From Anderseniella sp963787895 (lineage in GTDB: Bacteria > Pseudomonadota > Alphaproteobacteria > Rhizobiales > Aestuariivirgaceae), in the NCBI GenBank assembly GCA_963787895.1, contig CAWBEX010000008.1, positions 186,001-250,000 of the forward strand: a stretch of DNA of 64,000 nt. Reading direction: 5' to 3'. The notes under the pieces are model-generated. The model was not told the origin of the DNA. It did not search any database and saw nothing but the letters and a program-made list of their open reading frames with translations. This document shows, one piece after another, positions 35,181 through 44,510 of the stretch. The stretch's first letter is position 1, and each line of letters starts with the position of its first letter. A program made the position numbers and the translations under genes.

Positions 35181-36461
35181 CTACTTGTCGGACCGGCGAC
35201 GCTCTTTTTTCTTGCGCGGTTGTTGTTTGGCCGACGTGGTTCCACCAGCATTCGCCGGTGCAGTACCACCTGCACTCTCGCGCCCGGCAAGGTTGGCAAA
35301 GGATGCAAATACGGCCGGCGAAACCACCTCGCACACCCCACCCGCAGCGTGCACTTCCTGGCAGACTCTCTGGCTCATTGTCTGGTCCAAGCGGAAGCTG
35401 ACAGGGACATAGTCCTTGGTGAACGGAATACGCACCACGCCGCCGCCCGATCCTTGCAGATTAGCCGCCTTGGCAACCTGCATCCCATTGAAAACCGCTT
35501 CTGCCTCCGCAGCGCTCTTGAACTTTCCGTATGTCGCGCCCCACCCGGAAAAGTCATCTGCATTGACCATCTGCAAGCCTTTGCCGCCACATACCGTCTG
35601 ACGCATGTTTGGCGGGGTTGCCCCCAGGTTGCGCAGCGCCGTGATTGGCGTGCCGCCCTTGTAAAGCGCTGCATTCTCCATGAGTACCTTTGCCTTGTGG
35701 GCTCGGGCCTTGCCGCTCCTTGTGCCAAAAACCACGCCAATAATGGAGCGACCGTTGATGTTGGCTGATGCCACCAGGTTGAAGCCGGATGGACATATGA
35801 ACCCGGTCTTGAGCCCGTCTGCCTTGTCCCAGATTCTCAACAGGTAATTCCTGTTGCGCAGTTTCTTTTTGCCGGAGACGACAAAAGGCGCTGAATAGTA
35901 TTTTCGCGCCTGCGGATACCTGTTGATCAGGGCATATGTCAGGATAGCCATGTCCCGGGCAGTAGTCACCTGCTTCGGATCATGCAGTCCGTGTGGGTTA
36001 ACAAAATTTGTCCCTGTCATGCCCAGCTTGTGCGCGGCCTCGTTCATCATGACCACAAAACGTTCCTGACTGCCCGCTACAGTCTCGGCCAGCAAGGCCG
36101 CCATGTCATTGGCCGAATAGACCAGCAACGCCTGCAAGGCAAAATCAACGCCGACCTTCTGTCCTGGCTTGAAACCAATTTTGCTGGGAGGTGGCGCTGA
36201 TGATGTCTTGGTCACGGTACCCATCGTGGTCAGGCTGATTTTGCCCGCACTGATCGCTTCGAACACCACATAGGCGGTCATGATCTTTGTCAGAGATGCC
36301 GGATACCAGGGCTGACCTGCGTCTTCGGCAAATATCATCTCGCCGGTTTTGCCGTCAAAAACCACCGCAGGATTGCCGGCGCTGGCGGGCAGCACCGCAC
36401 TCAACAGCATGACGGCCGAAGCCATCATGATGCGCAGTAGTGAAGGTAGGCTATCAGGCAA
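35181..36461 (-). CDS. D-alanyl-D-alanine carboxypeptidase with C-terminal SPOR-like domain
   Basis: A roughly 426-residue penicillin-binding protein (S11 family) that trims the terminal D-Ala of peptidoglycan in the periplasm. Motifs: SLTK with the nucleophile serine (PASLTKIMTAY), SAND (VYSANDMAALLA) and KTG (GLKTGFICPS). A signal peptide ends near ASAGN. After the catalytic domain come a SPOR-like segment (WGATYGKFKSAAEAEAVFNG ... IPFTKDYVPVSFRLDQ) and a basic tail (PRKKKERRRS). Start uncertain: TTG 36461 has a CAGGAA Shine-Dalgarno; ATG 36428 or TTG 36500 are alternatives. The tRNA-Leu gene lies just upstream. Confidence 0.9.
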   Translation of the reverse strand: MPDSLPSLLRIMMASAVMLLSAVLPASAGNPAVVFDGKTGEMIFAEDAGQPWYPASLTKIMTAYVVFEAISAGKISLTTMGTVTKTSSAPPPSKIGFKPGQKVGVDFALQALLVYSANDMAALLAETVAGSQERFVVMMNEAAHKLGMTGTNFVNPHGLHDPKQVTTARDMAILTYALINRYPQARKYYSAPFVVSGKKKLRNRNYLLRIWDKADGLKTGFICPSGFNLVASANINGRSIIGVVFGTRSGKARAHKAKVLMENAALYKGGTPITALRNLGATPPNMRQTVCGGKGLQMVNADDFSGWGATYGKFKSAAEAEAVFNGMQVAKAANLQGSGGGVVRIPFTKDYVPVSFRLDQTMSQRVCQEVHAAGGVCEVVSPAVFASFANLAGRESAGGTAPANAGGTTSAKQQPRKKKERRRSDK

Positions 36462-36563
36462 GATGATTTCCTGTGCGTTGTGTCGGCCCGGCTTTCGCAA
36501 AGAAGCAGTCGTGCAGACAGGGCCATGGACGATGATCGGCGCATCCGGTCATTCAGCCGATCT

Positions 36564-36650
36564 TGGTGCCCCCAGCCGGACTCGAACCGGCACGCCCTCA
36601 CGGACAACAGATTTTGAGTCTATCGCGTCTACCAGTTCCGCCACAGGGGC
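36564..36650 (-). tRNA. tRNA-Leu (anticodon CAA)
   Basis: An 87-base class II tRNA including encoded CCA. The 5' end GCCCCTG pairs with TGGGGGC before ACCA. The D-arm includes GGTAGACGC, the anticodon loop reads CTCAAAA (anticodon CAA, reading UUG), a long variable arm follows, and the T-arm is GGTTCGAGTCC. Read on the minus strand. Confidence 0.96.
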
Positions 36651-36779
36651 CTCAAATCGGGGCGGATAATAGGCAACCGCCACCACTCGTCAACAGCAAA
36701 CATCACAACACCAGAACACAGCTGCGCGTCCACGCATGCGCAATGGACAAATCACCGCCTTGAGCGTATTGGCTTTCTC

Positions 36780-37361
36780 ATGTTGAGACGATTGTACAAC
36801 TGGTTGATGAAACTCGCCGCCCACCGCCACGCGCAGTGGTTTCTGGCATTGGTTTCATTTGTTGAAAGTTCGGTGTTTCCAATCCCCCCCGACGCCATGC
36901 TCATTCCAATGACGCTGGCTCAGCCAGCAAAGGCCTGGCGCTATGCAACCATATGTACCATCGCCTCTGTGTTTGGCGGCCTGCTCGGCTACTATATCGG
37001 CTATGCGCTTTTCGACACAGTTGGCCAGTGGATTCTGGATGTATACGGCCTGGCTGACAAGTTCATCGACTTTCAGCAGAAGTTCAATGAATGGGGCTTG
37101 CCCATCGTATTTTTCGCCGGCCTGACACCCTTCCCGTACAAGGTTGTAACTCTACTTTCGGGGGCGACCGAGATGGCGCTGCCGACGTTCATTGCAGCAT
37201 CCATCGTATCGCGCGGGCTGCGGTTTTACCTTGTATGCGGACTGCTGTATTACTTCGGCGAGCCGATGCGCGCCTTCATTGAAAAGTATCTTGGCTTGAT
37301 CACACTGGCTGCCGGTATCGCACTTGTAGGCGGATTCGCCGCCGCCAAGTTCCTGTTCTGA
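36780..37361 (+). CDS. DedA/VTT-domain membrane protein (YqaA-like)
   Basis: A 193-residue membrane protein. Residues about 20-170 form an SNARE-associated/VTT domain: ESSVFPIPPDAMLIPMTL is the re-entrant loop, GGLLGYYIGYALFD follows, and AGLTPFPYKVVTLLSGATEM is the YqaA-type second loop. These proteins are linked to lipid or undecaprenyl-phosphate scrambling and membrane homeostasis; the specific role is unknown. It ends 18 bases before dsbB, so the two may be co-transcribed. Confidence 0.9.
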   Translation: MLRRLYNWLMKLAAHRHAQWFLALVSFVESSVFPIPPDAMLIPMTLAQPAKAWRYATICTIASVFGGLLGYYIGYALFDTVGQWILDVYGLADKFIDFQQKFNEWGLPIVFFAGLTPFPYKVVTLLSGATEMALPTFIAASIVSRGLRFYLVCGLLYYFGEPMRAFIEKYLGLITLAAGIALVGGFAAAKFLF

Positions 37362-37379
37362 AGTGTTAGGTTGGCTTCC

Positions 37380-37889
37380 ATGATACACGCAACAACAGTG
37401 CACCGGACTGCCCTTGTCACTTTCGCAACAGCGATAGCCACCATTGCCGGGGCATGGGCCTTTGAGATCCTTGGAGGCTACAATCCCTGTCCGCTTTGCC
37501 TTCAACAACGTTGGGCTTACTATTTTGCAGTTCCGGTACTCGGTCTGATCTGGCTCAGGATGATTTCCAACAAGGCCGATCTGGACGTGGTTCGTTGGGG
37601 ATTCATATTCGTTGCCGTCGCCATGATCGTGAACGCCGGCCTGGGTATCTATCATTCTGGAGTAGAGTGGGGTTGGTTCGAAGGCCCTACAGCATGTTCA
37701 ACCGGCGCCGGGCTTTCAGGCGGTCTGCCAGATCTGTCCAAAGCAAAGGTCATTAGTTGTTCTGAGGCTCAATGGCGTTTTGCCGGCCTGTCGTTTGCCG
37801 GTTGGAACGCCGTGATCAGCTCATTGATTGCCGTATTGTCGCTCTTCGGTGCAAGGCGCACTTACGGCTCCAGCTCGGTATCCCAATAG
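37380..37889 (+). CDS. dsbB: Disulfide bond formation protein B
   Basis: A 169-residue inner-membrane protein with four membrane segments. The first periplasmic loop has NPCPLCLQQRWAYY, with the quinone-linked CxxC pair. The second loop carries cysteines in GPTACSTGAGLSGG and VISCSEAQW. It re-oxidises DsbA and passes electrons to quinone. ATG 37380 is chosen over a TTG three codons upstream. The 3' end overlaps the convergent HNH gene by 28 bases. Confidence 0.9.
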   Translation: MIHATTVHRTALVTFATAIATIAGAWAFEILGGYNPCPLCLQQRWAYYFAVPVLGLIWLRMISNKADLDVVRWGFIFVAVAMIVNAGLGIYHSGVEWGWFEGPTACSTGAGLSGGLPDLSKAKVISCSEAQWRFAGLSFAGWNAVISSLIAVLSLFGARRTYGSSSVSQ

Positions 37890-38407
37890 AGGTAGTCCTG
37901 CCAGCTTTGATGCAGATAATTCGGCGGGAAATGCCGGCCATTGGCATGCAGTTGATGCACTGTCGGTTTTTCAGGGTGCATTGACGGATGCATACCGCAA
38001 TCTTTCGCCATCTTGTTTGCCTTGCGCAAATTGCACGGGCTGCAAGCTGTCACAACGTTTTCCCAGGTCGTCTGGCCACCGCGTGAACGAGGCACCAGAT
38101 GATCAAACGTCAAATCTTCACCACGCCCGCAATACTGACAGTTGAATCGATCGCGCAGGAACACATTGAACCGGGTGAAAGCCGGATAGAGCGCCGGTTT
38201 GACATAGGTCTTCAAGGATACAACTGACGGCAACCGCACCTCAAAACTTGGTGAACGGACTACGGTGTCATACTCGGAAACGATATCGACACGCTCCAGA
38301 AACACCGCTTTGACAACGTCCTGCCAACACCACAACGACAGCGGATAATAACTCAGCGGCCGGTAGTCAGCATTCAGAACCAGTGCCGGACAACTCTCCG
38401 GCGCCAT
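37862..38407 (-). CDS. HNH endonuclease-family protein
   Basis: A 181-residue protein. The C-terminal half has an HNH motif: NCQYCGRGEDLTFDHLVPR, then GGQTTWENVVTACSPCN, with two CxxC zinc pairs and the DH and N residues. The N-terminal part (LVLNADYRPLSYYPLSLW) is typical of a widespread bacterial HNH group of unknown role often encoded on the chromosome as a single gene. A host function in DNA repair or recombination is possible. No restriction or phage genes are nearby, which argues against a mobile origin. Confidence 0.9.
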   Translation of the reverse strand: MAPESCPALVLNADYRPLSYYPLSLWCWQDVVKAVFLERVDIVSEYDTVVRSPSFEVRLPSVVSLKTYVKPALYPAFTRFNVFLRDRFNCQYCGRGEDLTFDHLVPRSRGGQTTWENVVTACSPCNLRKANKMAKDCGMHPSMHPEKPTVHQLHANGRHFPPNYLHQSWQDYLYWDTELEP

Positions 38408-38552
38408 GTTTGCGTGCAGCACGTTGCTTTCCCTGTATTTTTGCAGCGATTACGAACGGCAGTCCGGACGCTACTATATATTGCGAAACAATTGTGTGAA
38501 GACCCGATGTGAGGTCGTTGCAACAGCCCTTCTCCCACCCGCTATTTCCGGC

Positions 38553-39188
38553 TCACTCCTTCTGCGACGAATAGTGATCCCACAGATATCTGGCGGCCAC
38601 AGAACGCACCGGGCGCCATCTGGCACCGTGTGTATGCATGGCACCTATGGCAGGCAAGCCTTGTAAACCCTCAAACGCTTGCAATCCTGCTCGCACCGCA
38701 AGATCGCCCGCGGGCCACGCATCAAGCCGTCCCAGACATGACATAAGATAGATGTCTGCTGTCCACGGCCCAACCCCCTTCAGGCTGGTAAGGCAGGTTA
38801 TCGCCGCGTCGTCATCCATGCGATGCAGGGAGGCAAAACAAAAGCCGCCTGAATGTTCAGCTTGAGCAGCCGAGATGATCGAACCTGCCTTGGCCTGGGT
38901 CAGCCCAAGCTTCGCCAGCTCATCAACGCTCATGCAAGCCACCTGGGATGGCTCGAACGGCGTCAGGGCCTGTTCAACTCTAGACCAGATCACATCGGCT
39001 GCCCGGATTGATATCAGCTGGCCTGTGATGATATGCGCCAATCCTTCCAGTCCGCCGCCACGCCGCCGCAGCCTTGGCTGGCCATTGCGCCGGTGCAGTT
39101 CGACGAACCGCTTGTCCAGCACGAACAGCACTTCGGCGCAGGCGGAAAGATCATCTGATGTATTGATTGCATCGGGCAGTGGCGGCAT
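38553..39188 (-). CDS. DNA-3-methyladenine glycosylase II (HhH-GPD family)
   Basis: A 211-residue base-excision DNA glycosylase. The helix-hairpin-helix is SLKGVGPWTADIYLM, and the catalytic aspartate is in DAWPAGDLAVRAG. It lacks the N-terminal domain of E. coli AlkA and the iron-sulfur cysteines of EndoIII, so it is a short AlkA/MAG-type enzyme that removes alkylated purines. ATG 39188 is chosen as the start before PPLPDAINTSDDL. It is divergent from gluQ with 59 bases between. Confidence 0.9.
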   Translation of the reverse strand: MPPLPDAINTSDDLSACAEVLFVLDKRFVELHRRNGQPRLRRRGGGLEGLAHIITGQLISIRAADVIWSRVEQALTPFEPSQVACMSVDELAKLGLTQAKAGSIISAAQAEHSGGFCFASLHRMDDDAAITCLTSLKGVGPWTADIYLMSCLGRLDAWPAGDLAVRAGLQAFEGLQGLPAIGAMHTHGARWRPVRSVAARYLWDHYSSQKE

Positions 39189-39247
39189 GAAGGATATCCT
39201 GTATACAGGCCCATTGTGGTCGGTCGCCAATCAAGCAGGCAAGCAAT

Positions 39248-40096
39248 ATGTCACGGCCCAGAACGAGATTCGCACCAAGTCCGAATGGCAGACTTCACCT
39301 TGGCCACGCCTACTCGGCCTTGTTCAGCGCCCAGAAGGCCCGCGAACTGCAAGGTGAATTCCTTCTTCGAATTGAAGATATTGACCACCTGCGTTGCAAG
39401 CGCGAGCATCGCGACGCAGCCTTGGCTGATCTTGCATGGTTGGGCCTGAGCTGGCCAGACCCGGTCCGCATTCAGTCGCAACATATGCATGAATATACTT
39501 TCATGATCGACCGGCTGGAACGGTTGCGGCTTCTATACCCTTGTTTTTGCACACGCACCAAACTGCAACAGGTACAAGCTGTCAAAGACCCTGATGGCAC
39601 ACCGCTCTATCCCGGCTACTGCCGCCTCATGACCAGTATGGAGCGCAATCGCCGGATGACTGCCGGTGAGCCCTATGCGCTGCGTCTCGACATGGCGAAG
39701 GCCATCCTTGCAGGAGAGCCCGGGCTGAGTTTCCAGGAGCTCGGCCAAGGCCCTGACGGACAGGCAGGACTGATAGAATGCGACCCGAAAATGTGGGGAG
39801 ATTTGGTTCTCGCGCGCAAGGACATTGCCACCAGTTACCACATCGCCGTGGTACACGATGATGCCGTTCAGGGCATTACCCACGTCACACGGGGCGTTGA
39901 CCTGTTTCATGCAACATCTATTCACCGGCTGCTGCAGTCCATCCTGGAGTTGCCCGTGCCACGCTACATTCATCACGCCCTCGTACCTGATGAGGCGGGG
40001 CGCAAACTTTCCAAAAGCGCAGGCGATCTCTCTCTGGCAGCAATCCGAGAAGGCGGAACAACGCCGCAACAGATACGATCCCAGCTCGGCTTCTAG
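39248..40096 (+). CDS. gluQ: Glutamyl-Q tRNA(Asp) synthetase
   Basis: A 282-residue truncated glutamyl-tRNA synthetase paralog that attaches glutamate to queuosine 34 of tRNA-Asp. Seen: the HIGH-like motif in RFAPSPNGRLHLGHAYSAL, a zinc site CFCTRT with YPGYC, and KLSKS near residue 255. The missing anticodon-binding domain and the zinc motif distinguish it from GltX. The stop overlaps the convergent AEC transporter gene by 4 bases. Confidence 0.95.
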   Translation: MSRPRTRFAPSPNGRLHLGHAYSALFSAQKARELQGEFLLRIEDIDHLRCKREHRDAALADLAWLGLSWPDPVRIQSQHMHEYTFMIDRLERLRLLYPCFCTRTKLQQVQAVKDPDGTPLYPGYCRLMTSMERNRRMTAGEPYALRLDMAKAILAGEPGLSFQELGQGPDGQAGLIECDPKMWGDLVLARKDIATSYHIAVVHDDAVQGITHVTRGVDLFHATSIHRLLQSILELPVPRYIHHALVPDEAGRKLSKSAGDLSLAAIREGGTTPQQIRSQLGF

Positions 40097-41034
40097 CCAT
40101 TCGGCAGCAACGCCAGCACGATACTGAGGGTTACCAGGGACAACGCCGTTCCGGCTGCCACGCTGGCTGAAACAGCCGCTCCTGCGCCGTTGTGGCGTTC
40201 AGCGTAGATGTATGCATTTGCACCTGTTGGCATTGCTGCAAACAACACAACAACGCCCGCTTCCACTGGAGCAAGATCAAAGACCCGGAATGCAAGAAGT
40301 GCCGCGGCCAGCGGCATCGCTATCAGCTTCAATACCATCAGCACCAGCGTTGCTCCACCACTCGTCTTGAACGTGAATTTTGTGAGCGACAATCCCAGCG
40401 CGAACAGTGCAGCCGGAATAGCCCCCTGTGACAGCATGGTAATGATCTTGTCCGGAACGGCATGCAACCCGGCCCCAGCAAACCGCCAGACGCTGCCAGC
40501 CAGAATGGCGAGCACAATGGGATTGGACAACACATCTTTGAACAATGTCTTGATCGACGCCATTAGTCTGACATTACCGCCCCTTCGTTCGAACTGGGTG
40601 AGCAAGGTCGCCGCAAACCATTGCAAAGGCAGATGAAGTGAGATGATCAACGCCATCGGCAATACAGCCGCCTCGCCAAAATGCGAAACGCCAAGCGGCA
40701 AGCCGAGCATGACAGTATTGCCAAACGCTGCACCCAGGGCTGCGCTTGAACCGCCAGCCCCCCCAAGCCCTTCCACACACCGCGACAACGGCACGGCTAT
40801 CAGCCAGATCAATGCAACGGATCCGAAGAATGCGCTCCACAATGCCCAGGGCGGATTTTCAGGTACTCCCGCAAAGATCATTGACTTGAACAACAACGCC
40901 GGAATGGCAAAGCTGAACACGAATGTCGACAAGCCCCTTACGGCACCTTCCGCAAACAAGCCCAGCCTGCCTGCACCATAACCGAGCATGATGATCGCAA
41001 AAACCGGCACCACCGTGTTTATGACATTGCTCAA
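40093..41034 (-). CDS. AEC-family transporter (auxin efflux carrier-like)
   Basis: A 313-residue membrane protein with about ten segments in two halves, ending FAAMPTGANAYIYAERHNG, the N/Y-rich crossing region typical of AEC carriers. Bacterial members export or import dicarboxylates such as malonate or malate; the substrate here is unknown. It is divergent from the tandem methyltransferase genes, 53 bases away. Confidence 0.9.
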   Translation of the reverse strand: MSNVINTVVPVFAIIMLGYGAGRLGLFAEGAVRGLSTFVFSFAIPALLFKSMIFAGVPENPPWALWSAFFGSVALIWLIAVPLSRCVEGLGGAGGSSAALGAAFGNTVMLGLPLGVSHFGEAAVLPMALIISLHLPLQWFAATLLTQFERRGGNVRLMASIKTLFKDVLSNPIVLAILAGSVWRFAGAGLHAVPDKIITMLSQGAIPAALFALGLSLTKFTFKTSGGATLVLMVLKLIAMPLAAALLAFRVFDLAPVEAGVVVLFAAMPTGANAYIYAERHNGAGAAVSASVAAGTALSLVTLSIVLALLPNG

Positions 41035-41087
41035 TGATTTCTCCCGGCCTGCTTGGCGTTACCTGACGAACTGGATACAATGGCACC

Positions 41088-41747
41088 ATGTCCGGTTCCA
41101 ACAGAATACCATCCAATGTAGACGAAAAGGCCGCCAGCCTGCTTGAGCGCGCCTATACGTTGAAGGGTGATACGGACACACACGAGCTCTATCGCGACTG
41201 GGCAGAGACTTATGACAATACAATGCTGGATGGGCTTGGCTACCTATCGCCCAGGATAGTCTCTGCAATGTTCGCTGAACACATGCATGACAGGTCTGGC
41301 CTCGTCCTCGACATCGGCTGCGGTACCGGATTGGCTGGCGCTGAATTGGCAAGGGTAGGGTTCAACAGGCTGGACGGAATGGATTATTCGGCCGAGATGC
41401 TCCAGGTTGCAGGCCGCCGCGGTGTGTACAATTGCCTCATCGAAGCTGATCTCAACAAGCCACTCACAATCGCTACTGCAACCTATGACGGCGCCTTGTG
41501 CACTGGCACATTTACCCATGGCCACGTCGGCCCAGATTGCCTGATTGAACTGTTTCGCACCATCAAACCGGGTGGAATTTTCGCCTTTTCGGTCAATGCA
41601 GGGGTGTGGTCAGACATGGAATTTGATGTGGCCCTGAAGCAGCTTGTAACAGCAGGTACAATCGAACTTGTCGAGCACAGGCAAGGCGTCAACTTTCAAA
41701 CTTCGTCCACGCCGGATTCAATGCTCAATGTCTATCGCCGAACGTAG
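41088..41747 (+). CDS. Class I SAM-dependent methyltransferase, tandem copy 1
   Basis: A 219-residue methyltransferase. YRDWAETYDNTM (about residues 35-46) leads into the SAM loop LVLDIGCGTGLAG (about 66-78), then MDYSAEML and the distinctive GTFTHGHVGPD. It resembles the WBSCR27-like methyltransferases. Substrate unknown. It shares many segments with the next gene, whose start lies 20 bases inside this one, so the pair is a translationally coupled tandem duplication. Confidence 0.88.
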   Translation: MSGSNRIPSNVDEKAASLLERAYTLKGDTDTHELYRDWAETYDNTMLDGLGYLSPRIVSAMFAEHMHDRSGLVLDIGCGTGLAGAELARVGFNRLDGMDYSAEMLQVAGRRGVYNCLIEADLNKPLTIATATYDGALCTGTFTHGHVGPDCLIELFRTIKPGGIFAFSVNAGVWSDMEFDVALKQLVTAGTIELVEHRQGVNFQTSSTPDSMLNVYRRT

Positions 41748-42360
41748 AGAAAGGGCCCTTGAAAAGGTTCTGCAGGCACGCGCGCTGCAAAGCCCCTCCG
41801 ATGCCATCAGGCACTATGCCGGTTGGGCTGCAAGTTACGACCAGGACGTTTTTGCCGAGCTACAGATGACCGGTACCGGCCGGGTAGCCGGGTTGCTTGA
41901 AGAACATGTTACATGCCGGCAAACAGAAATTCTTGACGCCGGCTGCGGCACAGGAGCAGCGGCCGAACATCTGAAACAGTTTGGCTACAAGGTGATAGAC
42001 GGAGTGGATCTGTCACCGGAGATGCTGGAGGTTGCCCGCTCGAAAGGTCTTTACAGGCATCTGATTGAAGGCAATCTGAATGATGCGCTTGTGCTGCCGC
42101 GCTCGCCCTACGCTGCGATTTTATCCGCCGGAACATTCACCACTGGCCACGTGGGTCTGCACGCTTTCAAGAACCTATACTCACAACTCGCCTTGAACGG
42201 CATATTGGCTGCCACCATCGCTGACACTGTCTGGCAGCGCGATGGGTTTGACGATCTGATCAAAGCGCCAGGCACAGGTATTCTGTTTCATCGTATTGAG
42301 GCAGCCATCGCAGGTTCGACTCCAGACACGCACATGCTCGTAATCAGCAGAACGTACTAG
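41728..42360 (+). CDS. Class I SAM-dependent methyltransferase, tandem copy 2
   Basis: A 210-residue paralog of the preceding gene. Matching segments: YAGWAASYDQDV, ILDAGCGTGAAAEHL, VDLSPEMLEVA, LIEGNLND and GTFTTGHVGLH. ATG 41728 is chosen; it lies within the end of copy 1. The last residues overlap the convergent ecm gene by 4 bases. The conserved GTFT-GHVG segment sits where the substrate pocket usually lies. The two copies have diverged enough that different substrates or a heterodimer are possible. Confidence 0.88.
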   Translation: MSIAERRERALEKVLQARALQSPSDAIRHYAGWAASYDQDVFAELQMTGTGRVAGLLEEHVTCRQTEILDAGCGTGAAAEHLKQFGYKVIDGVDLSPEMLEVARSKGLYRHLIEGNLNDALVLPRSPYAAILSAGTFTTGHVGLHAFKNLYSQLALNGILAATIADTVWQRDGFDDLIKAPGTGILFHRIEAAIAGSTPDTHMLVISRTY

Positions 42361-44348
42361 GCCGCTGCATCATCAAGTTTGCCTTCGATCTCCTTGACGA
42401 TCTCACCCATGATGCCCGTCATGCGGAAATCCTTTGGCGTGTAGACGCGCGCGACACCCATCTGCTTCAATACCCGCGCATCATCTTCCGGGATGATGCC
42501 GCCGACAACCACCGGCACCTTGTCGAGGCCGGCAGTGCGCATCCGGTTCATCACCTCTCGCACCAACGGAACATGGCTCCCCGACAGGATCGACAAGCCA
42601 ACAATGTGGACTTGCTCCTCGATCGCAGCGTTTACGATTTCTTCCGGTGTCAGGCGGATACCCTCATACACCACTTCCATGCCAACTTCGCCTGCGCGCA
42701 CTGCAATTTGTTCAGCACCGTTCGAATGCCCGTCCAGGCCCGGCTTGCCGACCAGAAACTTTACAGGCACACCCAGCCGCCGTGACAATGCCTGCACCTG
42801 TTCCCGCACCTTGTTCGCATCTTCCGTCGGGTTGAGCGTAACAACTGATCCAACACCGGTTGGCGCACGATACTCACCGTACACATCACGCAAGACCTGA
42901 CCCCATTCACCGGTGGTGACACCGGCTTTTGCACAAGCAAGTGACGGATCCATGACATTCTTTCCAGCAACTGCAGCTGCTTTCAGCTCATCAAGTGCTG
43001 CATCCACCGCTGCCTGATCTCGTGCCTTTCGCCATGCCCTGAGGCGGTCAATCTGTTCCTGCTCCACATGATCCGGTACGGTCAGAATACTGCCCCCTTC
43101 TCCGCCGGACAGAGGCGACGGTTCGGTTGTCTCATATACATTGACACCGACAACCTTCTCGCGGCCCTCCTCAATGGCCTTGATGCGGGCAGCATTGGAC
43201 CGGACCAGTTCAGACTTCATGTAGCCCGAATCCACCGCAGCAACAGCGCCACCCATCTTTTCAATAGTGGCAAGCTCTGTCAGCGCGGCAACCTTTAGCT
43301 CATCAACCTTTGCCGCAATGACTTCCGACCCGTCGAAGATATCGCCATATTCCAGCAAATCAGTCTCAAACGCCATGATCTGCTGCATCCTCAGCGACCA
43401 TTGCTGGTCCCAGGCCCGTGGCAGACCCAACGCCTCATTCCATGCAGGCAGTTGCACCGCACGTGCACGCGCGCCCTTCGACAACACCACGGCAAGCATC
43501 TCGATCAGAATTCGGTAAACATTGTTCTCCGGCTGTTGCTCGGTAAGTCCCAGTGAATTGACCTGTACGCCATAGCGGAAGCGCCGCAGTTTCTCATCCT
43601 GCACACCATAGCGCGTCCGGCAAATATCATCCCACAACTCCGTAAACGCGCGCATCTTTGACAGCTCGGTGATGAACTTGATACCGGCATTCACAAAGAA
43701 GCTGATCCGCCCGACGACTTGCGGAAAATCTGCATCAGGCACCTGGCCCGATGCCTTGACGCCGTCCAGCACAGCCATTGCTGTTGCCAGAGCGAAGGCA
43801 AGCTCCTGCGCAGGCGTCGCCCCGGCCTCCTGCAAATGATAGGAACAGACATTCATGGGGTTCCACTTCGGGCAATGCTCGCGCGACCATGTGATGGTGT
43901 CGGTAATCAGCCGCATTGACGGTTCGGGCGGGAACACATACGTGCCGCGCGACAGATATTCCTTGATGATATCGTTCTGAGTAGTGCCCGCAAGCAGTGT
44001 CCGTGGTGCGCCCTGCTCCTCCGCCACTGCCACATACAACGCCAGCACCCATGCCGCCGTGGCGTTGATGGTCATCGACGTATTCATCTGCTGCAGCGGA
44101 ATGTCCTTGAACAGAGCACGCATATCGCCGATGTGCGAAACCGGCACACCGACCTTGCCGACCTCACCGCGAGCCAGCACATGGTCACTGTCGTAGCCGG
44201 TCTGAGTGGGCAGGTCGAATGCCACTGACAGGCCGGTTTGCCCCTTGTCCAGGTTTTTGCGGTAAAGCTCGTTGCTGGCCTGCGCTGTGGAATGGCCGGC
44301 ATAGGTCCTGAAGATCCAGGGGTGGTCGCGTGAAGTATCTTGACTCAT
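42357..44348 (-). CDS. ecm: Ethylmalonyl-CoA mutase
   Basis: A 663-residue B12-dependent mutase of the methylmalonyl-CoA mutase family. The N-terminal barrel (residues about 5-500) includes RTYAGHSTAQASNELYRKNL and FDLPTQTGYDSDH. The C-terminal cobalamin domain has GLDGHSNGAEQIA, the DxHxxG ligand motif, and a GLSILSGSHVPL loop. Length and proximity to ccr and mcd point to the enzyme that converts (2R)-ethylmalonyl-CoA to methylsuccinyl-CoA rather than a plain methylmalonyl mutase. ATG 44348 is chosen; the frame extends to 44393 without family similarity. Needs adenosylcobalamin. Confidence 0.92.
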   Translation of the reverse strand: MSQDTSRDHPWIFRTYAGHSTAQASNELYRKNLDKGQTGLSVAFDLPTQTGYDSDHVLARGEVGKVGVPVSHIGDMRALFKDIPLQQMNTSMTINATAAWVLALYVAVAEEQGAPRTLLAGTTQNDIIKEYLSRGTYVFPPEPSMRLITDTITWSREHCPKWNPMNVCSYHLQEAGATPAQELAFALATAMAVLDGVKASGQVPDADFPQVVGRISFFVNAGIKFITELSKMRAFTELWDDICRTRYGVQDEKLRRFRYGVQVNSLGLTEQQPENNVYRILIEMLAVVLSKGARARAVQLPAWNEALGLPRAWDQQWSLRMQQIMAFETDLLEYGDIFDGSEVIAAKVDELKVAALTELATIEKMGGAVAAVDSGYMKSELVRSNAARIKAIEEGREKVVGVNVYETTEPSPLSGGEGGSILTVPDHVEQEQIDRLRAWRKARDQAAVDAALDELKAAAVAGKNVMDPSLACAKAGVTTGEWGQVLRDVYGEYRAPTGVGSVVTLNPTEDANKVREQVQALSRRLGVPVKFLVGKPGLDGHSNGAEQIAVRAGEVGMEVVYEGIRLTPEEIVNAAIEEQVHIVGLSILSGSHVPLVREVMNRMRTAGLDKVPVVVGGIIPEDDARVLKQMGVARVYTPKDFRMTGIMGEIVKEIEGKLDDAAA

Positions 44349-44439
44349 ATCGTGCGTTTTTCTGGGCTTTGTTGCGCTTGAGCTTGCCGGCAAAATGTAT
44401 CAGCAGCCACTGGGTTTCATGCAATCGAAGCACGATCCA

Positions 44440-44454
44440 TGCTGCAACGCAACA
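44440..44454. promoter_or_regulatory. Palindromic element upstream of ecm
   Basis: TGCTGCAACGCAACA, 91 bases before the ecm start. It matches the perfect palindrome upstream of ccr (TGTTGCAATGCAACA) at 13 of 15 positions. Candidate operator shared by ethylmalonyl-CoA and PHB genes. Confidence 0.5.
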
Positions 44455-44510
44455 TCACAATGCGGATATGTCTCAGGGGTGCATGCCAGTCCGGGTCTGC
44501 AATGATGCAA

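Noticed and set aside
37862..38407. HNH gene as evidence of a mobile element or restriction system
   Set aside because: No methylase, integrase, phage or repeat is nearby, and this HNH type is a common chromosomal gene.
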